Positions 55,815-64,000 of a stretch of DNA of 64,000 nucleotides are shown here, piece after piece. The notes under the pieces were generated by a model that was given only the letters and a program-made list of their open reading frames with translations, did no database searches and was not told the DNA's origin. The stretch comes from Tretioscincus oriximinensis (Eukaryota > Chordata > Lepidosauria > Squamata > Gymnophthalmidae). The stretch spans positions 1,484,376 through 1,548,375 of the forward strand of contig JAJVDF010000230.1 in the NCBI GenBank assembly GCA_022410635.1, written 5' to 3'. The translations under genes were made by a program, and so were the position numbers. Position 1 is the first letter of the stretch. Every line of letters begins with the position of its first letter.

Positions 55815-55822
55815 GGCATAAT

Positions 55823-57967
55823 AGATGTTTATTCACTAACATTTGCCGCAAAGGCTAGAAGTCTGTGTTGCATGATTTGAGAAAACTTCAATGATTTTTA
55901 CCCCTAAGTTGAAGTCACTATAATTATGTGTTTAAGGATGACTGAACAGTTCATGGTGCCTCTAGATGATATTCTGAACAAATGGGTATCCAGTGCAAAG
56001 AACTATAACCAGCAATTTCAAAACCACTTAAGGAAGACTGAGAGGGTAGTATTCCAACTATACTGAAAATATGCTACATTCTAACCCTGTACATTTGAAC
56101 TCAGTTTCTATATTAGCTGCCAGGGCAAGCTTTTCTATATATTTTTTTTACATTCTAAATTATGAGTAAATTTCATCCAGTGCCTTAATGAAATTGGTCC
56201 AAGCAGTTGCAAATATTTTAGATCTCATGCAGATAATAAGAAAAGACCAAAAGGAAGGGATAACAAAAATATGGTGAGCAGGAAACAACGCTATGCATGT
56301 CTTCTCAGAAGTAAGATCCTTTGAATTCAGTTGACTATTATTCCTTAGCTGTGTACACACCTAATAAAAAAGAGTCTAGGATCAGCTCTTGTAAATAAGT
56401 GTGTTTCCAGTAATTCCTTCACTGAGTCTATTTTAACCAGAAACAGACCTGGTCAACAGAGTGCTATTATCCAGTCACTGTGGAATTGACCTTGGTAATG
56501 TATATCTAGTTACAAGATATTATATATTTAACCTGTAGGAAGACATTTTATTTTTTGTATTCTAAGATGACCAAGACATATCTGATTACACACCTTTCCA
56601 AGTTTGAGCAGAGATTAAGATTTAACACTAGAGGTAAATTCCTAGTGATTACTATCTTTGTTATTTACTGTTTTTATTTATTATGATGACTATGGTGAAG
56701 ATCAAATCATACATTACTGAGTAACAATGAAAACACTTTCTCTGGAACAGAACAAATTTGGTTGAGGAGATTCCACATAAAGCTATGGAACTTAAAGGGT
56801 TTTTCCCTCTACTTTTAAAATACTTTTTGAATAATCATCTCTCTGTCCTCCACCCCTGCCCCAAGAGGAAGTGATGCTCTGCCCTTGAGGTCATTTTTAT
56901 TTGTCAGGACTTTGTCCTGGGATAATGAATGCCTTCATTGGATTTTTATCAGGCCAATCTTTCCCTTAAAAGGCATTTCCCCTGCTTTGCATCCTCATGT
57001 AGCAGAAGGATAAACACAACAGCTATGGGATACTTCCATTTATCTGATCAAAAGCTAAACTTGGCGTTGTGGAGGAAAAAAATGTTAGCAAAGTCAAAAG
57101 CAGTGAAGCCCAAAGTCTGTTGAAACTATGAATCTATAAAAATATTTGTATTAGTCAAAAATGTATAACTGCAAGTAAGGGGTATGTTTATTACCCTGAT
57201 AAGTTTTTAATGAGAATTGTTCCAGGATTTCTTCCAAGCACTTGGCACCAACACAATTCTCACTTATCTGGGACATAAAATAAGTTGCTGATCTGGACCA
57301 AACCCTATTCTAATTCTCAAATAATGTGGTTTAGTCCAGAATGAAGTTAAAGCTAAACTGAATCAGACTGTTAACTGAAGATGTCTGAACTGCTTCTGTG
57401 TCTCCCAATCTACTTATATGCAGCTAGCCAACACGAAGCCTCCTGTCCAGGTCTATCATTTCCTTACGCTCAACAGCCTTAATAAGTATCTCCCTCTTAA
57501 CATTAATATATCCATCCGTTATTTATTGAATTTATGTAGACATTTACTTTATTTCACATCAACAGTACAATTCTAGTCAGAGAACTCTTAAAATATACCT
57601 TTTTGGCTTCAAGCCCAAACTCTCTCATTTAACTCCTCCCCCCTATCATGCTCCAATCTGTTATATCTCAATTCCTTTAGGAGCCACATCCCATTTGAGA
57701 CTGATGTCATTACAGTGGTAACTAGGATAATTTTTGAAAGTAAATGTAATATGATGCTTTTTAAACAAGCACTACCAGCATCTTCTTGATCAACCACAAT
57801 TAGTGAAGAATTTCCATCAGACCAGCTTGCTGGTATCAGCTAACACTGATCTGTTTTTAATTGTTCTGTTTTAATCTTTGTGGGTTTTTATTGTGATCTT
57901 CCCTAAAACCTTTTGGCATTGGGTGTAATAATAATAAAAATATTGCCTCAGAAATGAACAAATGAAT
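55823..57967. other. No gene recognised
   Basis: AT-rich non-coding DNA. Confidence 0.5.
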
Positions 57968-58110
57968 GTAAGAAGAGCCCTGTTGAATTAGGTCACTACC
58001 CAATTAGACCAGTATTCTGTTTCACAATGGTCTGTCAATTGGCATGCTCAAATAGAAGATAAAGGAAAAAACCTTTATCAGGTCTTGATGCCATACAAAT
58101 GGAGTCTGCT
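57968..58110 (-). repeat. Probable old CR1-type 3' tail, minus strand
   Basis: TAAGAAGAGCCCTGTTGAATTAGG, CAGTATTCTGTTTCACAATGG and CAATTGGCATGCTC follow the usual pattern (GAAGAGCCCTGCTGGATCAGG...CAGCATCCTGTTTCACACAGTGG) of squamate CR1/L3 tails. Confidence 0.55.
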
Positions 58111-58241
58111 CTTAGGTTAACTAGCTAATATGTGCGTTTCTGCTTGTTTCCTTATATCATTGACTAGTTCCCCAAGCTCTGGAAACATGATTTCTTAATT
58201 ATCTTTGGCACTCTCTGCTGGCTGCTCAGCCAGAACTGAAG

Positions 58242-58264
58242 CAAATAAATAAATAAATAAATAA

Positions 58265-58363
<99 letters not shown>

Positions 58364-58366
58364 TAA
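58242..58366 (+). repeat. Long AAT microsatellite
   Basis: A short (AAAT)n is followed by about 32 nearly perfect AAT units (58266-58363). It also yields a spurious poly-isoleucine frame on the minus strand. Likely highly variable in length between individuals. Confidence 0.95.
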
Positions 58367-58369
58367 TAA

Positions 58370-61300
58370 ATTGTATTCGTTATCATATAGTATTAGCGAA
58401 GAGGAGTGGTACTTTTGTTTTGGCATTTGCTATTTCAATGTACCTTAATCATCCTCTTGCACTTTATCTTGTCTGGGAATGGAAAATACTATAATACAGC
58501 TTATCTAACCAAGCAGCCCTTTTAAAAGTGTAATTGTTTAATGCTTTGAGAGGCATGAGTGGAAAGTGGTAAGAAGAGCATCAGATAGGAGTTCAATGGC
58601 CCCATTAGGATCAGTGTAGCTATTAAAGGCTAAGTGTTACATACCATCACCTGAAAATGTCTTGGTATCTCCAGGAAGGTGGTGATACTGAGCTTCTATA
58701 CAGTTTGCTAATCAGTTTGACTTCCCTTCTCTATCAGTATATCCAAGACAAGTGGTGTCAGTGAGTCCCTAGCCCTAATATCACTTATAGCACTTTTGTT
58801 GGTACTGGATTGAATTCCAGTGAGAAAAATATGGAGGAACTTGAATTACATTTTAAGAACCCTTTGGACATCCACTCAAACTAGATGCATTTCAGGGCCC
58901 CATTAATTTTCTCTCTGACAAAAACACCCAATTGTTTGATAATGAGAACTTTGGAGGTAGGAATTCTATCATACTTAGTGAATCTGAATGCACAAAATTT
59001 TTGTTACATGTCTGGAATAGACTTCCTCATAATGAAGCTATTTTTCCTTCATATGGAAGGACAGTTCAGGATTGGTTCCTTTTTTAATTGCTAGGTTATA
59101 GATATCCTTTCACTGTCATTAAAAATAGCATACACACTGTGCTGAGAAGTTTCAGTCCACATACATGTGGCAAAAGAAACAAAGCAAATAAAAATTAGAA
59201 GCTTACACCAGGGAATTAACGGGTTATTTGATGGTTGGCTATGAAATTAATATGTGATGCTTTGAGGGCTATTTGGTATTCCATGGTTTCAAATAGTTTT
59301 ATTTATTACGAAATTTGATCTGGTGTTTTTCAGCTTTAATACTGGATAGTTTGGGATTGTGTAAAATTCTTGCTTTGCTGCTCTGAACCTTGTGAAGTAA
59401 CTGCTGACTATAAAATACATGAATAAATGCATAAAATGATTAAGCTTCCTTTCTGCCCTTTTGTATTACTCTCCGTAACTCAATTAGNGACATTAGACTA
59501 GAAACATATTCTGCTAGTAGATATAATGCTTTCAGCCCATTATAATCACAGATGTACCAATGATATATTTCCTGGTCTAGATTCTTTGGCCACATTGCTT
59601 TCTTTTCTACCATTAACACAAGTGATTTTCTTTTTCTAGATTAACTTCAGGGTAGAGCAAATCAGTGGCGGACTGGGAATCAAAGTGGGGACACCCATTG
59701 GATAGCAGCACAGCAGGAAAAAGAATGGGATACAAGCAAGCGAGCGCATGTGCATGTGGTAACTGCCAACCCAAACATAACATATACCACCACCAATTCC
59801 CTGTCAGTGCATACTGGCATTACTGAGTTACCAGGGCTGTGTTGTGTGCATGCCAAGAGCGTGACCTGCTGTTCAAAAAGCAGATAAACCCTGGGGCAGC
59901 TGGATGGGACCNTCTTCATCAGGGGCCTATACTTGATGGGCAGGCCCACTTCATCAAGGGCCCACTTGCCATTGGGCAAACTGGAACCTTGGCGAGTCTT
60001 CCCTTGGAGCAAAATAGTGGAAAGTAGAGCGCTGGTGATTCAATCCCTAGTTTTCCCCCAGAAATAGTCAATAGCAAACTATCCCTGCCAGGAAAACTGT
60101 TTTATAGAGCTCATGAGGTTGGTCCTGACTTGATGGAATCCCAGTAACAACAATAATTCTTTCTGTTGCTTTTATGAGTCCCTGCTTTTATAATTTAATC
60201 TGTATTCTTTATTCCACTTCTTTCTTTTGGAACTTTTTCTCAAGTTCCCTTTGTTGATATCATCGACTTAACTCCTGTACAAGGATACAAGCATGCATTC
60301 AGTTATTTCCCTCAAGTTTCTTCTGGGGAGATGTGAATAGTTTTCCAAGAGAGAAACTAGGGAACTGCTCTATCATTGAAGAATTTCAAGCCCTGTAAGG
60401 TTTTCCCCCCGAGTTCATTATTCCCATTTGTTCTATACATTTGGATGTTTCTTGTTTCTTAGGTTTTGCCGTGCTTTTGAGCTGGAATGCTCACATGAAG
60501 CAAATAAATCTGAAGTCACTGCAAGTCTCATAGCTGAACTTTAGTAGGCAGCACTGAGGGTTCCCATATTATTCAATTTTCACTGCTGTTGTTTCAGGAA
60601 TATTTAGTTTTGCAGGATGCTTAGATAATAAAAGATGCATTCAGCTTCTCTGCCCTTTTCTAAAAACGGCATTCTTAAAAGCATTGTTTAAAAAATGTCA
60701 GCCATCAGTTTATAGACAGCATGACACACNAACAAGATCAACTTTCTTTACTTGTTACGTCCTTTCCTCTTAAAACCTGCTTCCTTCCCATTCATTGGTT
60801 GAATGTCTGAAAGTCCTATCCCCAGTGTCTCTGTAGCAATGCTAACTGGTCTTTCCTTCCTAAAATTGCTTTTTTTCATTGTTGCAAGAAACAAACACAG
60901 GCTTTTGATTTATTTAGGACAACTTGTAGTTTATGATCTCCTGTACATTTTTTTCATTTCCTTCTACATTCCTCCTTGATACGATCTGTCCCCCCCCCCC
61001 CCTTCCACCAGCGACCAATTGCTGATCACAAGTCCATCCACGAGCACTGCTTTCTCAGCCTTGTTCCAGGTGTGTCTACATGAGCTGGATTTTGAAATCT
61101 ATTCTGCTATTGCTCCTCCACCATATCCACAAAGTTAGCTCTCAGAAAAAGGCATAAAGTGGTGGCCTTTGCCCTTTGAGGTGCCCTCAGAGTTCTTTGC
61201 AGAAAGGAAGGTTCTAAGGATTCTTGGGATAGATTGTTGGCAGAATGTGTGTGACTGCAAAGTTGCACCTATATTTCCCCATTTGCATTGTCTGGAAACA

Positions 61301-63044
61301 GNTGTAGTCTCAAATTTGAAACCAGAAAATTGTAATTTTTATTTTAAGACATTGATATTGCAGTGAATACAGCGAGGGAGGGGAGGTTTTCTTCTTGTAC
61401 CTTTCCTTCCCTGCCCTCATTATTTTACAAGGTCAAGAACTTGAATAAGGGATTCATCCATATAGAGTTTAATCTCCTTCAGTATTTGCATTGTTTTTGG
61501 ACAGCTGATTTCAGCAAACGCATTCTGTTTTGTAGTCTTATTCTTAAAGGGCAGCTAGATACAAACCAATTATGTATAGCAGATGTTTTTCAGGAGAATA
61601 AGCCAAGTATATAGGAAGTGATCCAGAGCAAAAAGAAAAGCAAGAAATGTTGGCATTTGCAAGTCCTTTTGCATTCTTTATAGTCAAGTCTTTCTGGAAG
61701 AAGACTGGTGCCGTATTGCAAAATATCATCTTATTATTGTTACCCACCTAAAATCCCTCTTGTGAGTTATAGGAAAATGAAAAATATGCAAGGTGTTTCA
61801 ACAACCATTGCTATGCGTGATGCTTGCATTATTAACCATGCTCCTCTGTTGTAGGAGCAAGTCTGTAGTCACCAGACCTGTTGCTTTAATGCTGTAACTG
61901 ATCTGGTGTCCCATATGGTAGATGAGTCCCATTTCTCTAGCTTAGTAATTAGAAGCAGCTCTTTATCTTAGATTGGATGGGATTGGATTTCTCCAAAAGG
62001 AAGCTCCAGTATCACTTACGTGGAATTCCCCTGCAGGTTTCAGTGTTTAAGTAGATAGAAACCAGTGCAATGATAGCTCAAGAATAGCCAAGTTCTATAC
62101 AGTGCTTACTTGTATTATAACAAAAATTGGTGCTAAAATGGAAGGGCGTGCTGAGCGGCTTACTGGTCCAGGAACACACACCAACACGTGTGAAACTATG
62201 TCATTAAGGGATGAAGTGAAGAATGGAAATGACAAGAATTTTGTAGGTAAGAGATGGATTAAAATTTGGCCAGGAGCCATTATTGACAAACATTGAGGAA
62301 TTCATTCTCAAGTGGGGTCTTTTGTGAGACCATTTATCTCATGGTTAATGTTGCATTGTGTTAAAACTTCTGTAGCAGACTGCATACATGTGATCTGTTA
62401 GTATGATGCTCTTAATTGTATAGCTAGGAATGACTGGATATGGTTAGAGAAACCATGTGTGTGTGTCTGCATTGTATAATTTAGGACAGAAAGTTATCCT
62501 GATGGATAACGGTCATAGATATACTGACTTTAAGAAGGAAAAAACAGCACTATATGAGGCACTATTGATAATTTATAAGAGAATATGACTTGGGTAAAAC
62601 AAATGGCTTAGAAAACAGAGGGATCAAATTGGGATGAAGTCCTGTGGCTTCAAGTGCTTCTTTATCCCAGCCAAGAAAACCGCTGGGCTCAGCTCTCAGC
62701 CCCAATTTGATGGTATTGCTTTGCTGGGAAGTTCTGAGAGTGTGCCAATTGCATGAGAATAAAAGTAAAAGAAAAGGATAGGGCACAGAACAAGCCCCAA
62801 TATATTCCCAATGACATAACATAGCTTAGACTGCACTAGATCTCCCCATAAGTGAAGCTATGCTGTGGGAGCCCCATATGAATATGATGCAGCCTATTGA
62901 TCAATATTCTGTTTTCCCTTTGCTTTTTGAAGGCAACCAAGAAATGATGTCACAGTAGATCCTCATTAGCAATGTTCATTTCCTGTAAAAGACTTGTGAA
63001 TTCCTAAGCCAGACCTTGCAAAGTGTTAGCATTGTGTTTTTTTT
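58370..63044. other. No gene recognised
   Basis: AT-rich non-coding DNA with a poly-C run near 60990-61003. Possible repeat-like text at 59664-60020 (AGTGGCGGACTGGGAATC) could not be named. Acceptor-like sites at 59640 and 60593 were tested against the phase 2 frame of the candidate gene and ran into stops within a few codons. Confidence 0.45.
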
Positions 63045-63245
63045 TTTATTATGGCACTTGAATTCTGGAAACACCTGCCCAGTGAGATCTGCCAGACTTG
63101 TCATTGTACAGTGTTTAGGCCTTTGTGCAGACCATTTAATTCAGGTCTNTTAAAGACATTCCTGGACTCCCTGGCCTTTGTCTGGGGAATAACATCTTTC
63201 TATGCAGTTACTACCACTGTTTTCGCTATTCTAGCTGTTTTATAA
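63045..63245 (+). mobile_element. L2 LINE remnant, RT C-terminus
   Basis: The plus strand encodes ALEFWKHLPSEICQTCH followed by an LKTFLDSLAF block, the usual C-terminal end of L2 pol (W-N-x-LP-x-E-I-R ... F...LKT.LF..AF). One codon contains N. Decayed. Confidence 0.6.
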
Positions 63246-64000
63246 TTATGTCCTGAGACCCTTAGATATAGAGTGGAATAGACTCCTAAATAAAGAAATA
63301 ATCCTTCACTAATACATCAATGTTTTTAAATTTAATCATGTAAATTATGATTTGCAGTCATGTTTCTGTAACTTGTGGTTTGCTTCTACAGCAAGTCAAA
63401 TCCCAGTTGGTATCTATATAGCTGATGGTAGACTGCCGTTTAGACTCTTTTCTGTATACCATACAACCAGCCACTGCTGAAATCAAATTGTTTAAAAACT
63501 CTAAAACCTTTCCTTAAAATGTCATTAATTGTTATTCAAAGTTAGGCCAAAGCACTAGGTTTTAAGAGTTCTTTTGAAGGTTTCCAAATGTTATAATCCT
63601 CTTATACTCTTACGGAATGTGTTCCACAACCTGGGTGTGGTCACCATAAGGCCAAATCACAAATAATCTTTGTTGTGCTGAAACATTTACTGAGGTTTAC
63701 TCTTTCCTCTCCCCTTGAAGGCTGAAGAGTAGAAAACTAATAAATAAGATGCTTGATTCNTGTCGTGGTTTATCTTGTAGCTTGTGCATTTTATTATTGT
63801 CCCTTGGCTTTTGAGTTTTACCCTCGAAGGGTGGAGTGCAATTAATAAAATTGTACTTGCTAGGAAAATCATCCAATGGAGTTCAAGAACATCATGTCGT
63901 TAGCATTTCAAGTGAATATGATAGATTTGCAAACATCATGGCTCCTGTCAAATGACAAACTGAAATGGCCTGAAATTTGTTCTGCCACATAAAGCATATT
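63246..64000. other. No gene recognised; possible L2-related 3' region
   Basis: GGAATGTGTTCCACAACCTGG at about 63614 resembles a widespread vertebrate LINE 3' region. Otherwise featureless. Confidence 0.35.

Noticed and set aside
55406..55880. GC-rich block with open frames that could be read as a second CpG-island promoter or gene
   Set aside because: It lies wholly within a transposon with TIRs and an 8 bp target duplication; the same family occurs at 42700.
58226..58426. Open frame with poly-isoleucine
   Set aside because: Reverse translation of the AAT microsatellite.
59640..59664. Good-looking splice acceptor (TTTTCTTTTTCTAG) as exon 3 of the candidate gene
   Set aside because: In the required phase it meets a stop after a few codons.
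60580..60620. Acceptor GTTGTTTCAG near 60597 as exon 3
   Set aside because: In the required phase a TAG follows within three codons.
1..64000. Search for CRISPR arrays, phage or bacterial defence systems and operons
   Set aside because: Repeat content, introns and base composition are those of a vertebrate genome; no regularly spaced repeats or prokaryotic genes were seen.

Overview
The window is vertebrate nuclear DNA, most likely from a squamate reptile. It carries fragments of CR1, L2 and L1 LINEs, tRNA-derived SINEs whose 3' tail resembles Sauria/Bov-B elements, Penelope-like elements (PLEs) with a GIY-YIG domain, a mariner, hAT-type non-autonomous transposons, one solo LTR and a U6 retropseudogene. 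No bacterial-type operon, CRISPR array, tRNA or rRNA was seen. Single N bases are scattered throughout, as in a draft or ambiguity-masked assembly. The species call is an inference from repeat content only.

Protein-coding content is tiny. One candidate host gene lies on the + strand. A CpG- and GC-rich block (about 8040-8545) leads into a first coding exon (8547-8646) with a good Kozak context, an N-terminal MGN (N-myristoylation-type) start and a strong splice donor. The only other exon I can support is 53723-53792. It has an acceptor and a donor, and it continues the reading frame of exon 1 exactly (phase 1 into phase 1, leaving in phase 2). If both are right, 8647-53722 is a ~45 kb first intron and the gene runs out of the window. 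I do not recognise the protein.

Layout: 0-7.4 kb holds a PLE tail, an internally deleted mariner, a SINE, a collapsed CR1 and L2 tails. 7.9-9.4 kb is the promoter/first-exon block with G-tracts and two CTCF-like motifs. 10-22 kb holds CR1 copies (one nested in an older one), a PLE built as an inverted pair, a 0.6 kb polypyrimidine tract, a perfect hairpin and a G-quadruplex-type tract. 22-38 kb holds palindromic hAT-like MITEs, a perfect 431 bp palindrome interrupted by Ns, L2 remnants, the U6 pseudogene and a small PLE insertion with a 20 bp target duplication. 38-40.2 kb is a pair of ~99% identical inverted repeats, one arm split by a solo LTR with a 5 bp duplication. 42-49.2 kb is a decayed L1 that was itself hit by a hAT element, plus two PLE copies. 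53.7-55.8 kb holds exon 2, another MITE and a second copy of the hAT element. 56-64 kb is mostly featureless apart from a long AAT microsatellite and an L2 fossil.

The most rewarding material is the layered transposon history: precise target duplications, nested insertions with readable order, PLE copies with inverted 5' pieces, and a conserved hammerhead-like stem in the PLE tails. Repeat family names were assigned by recognition of protein motifs and 3' ends, not by database search.
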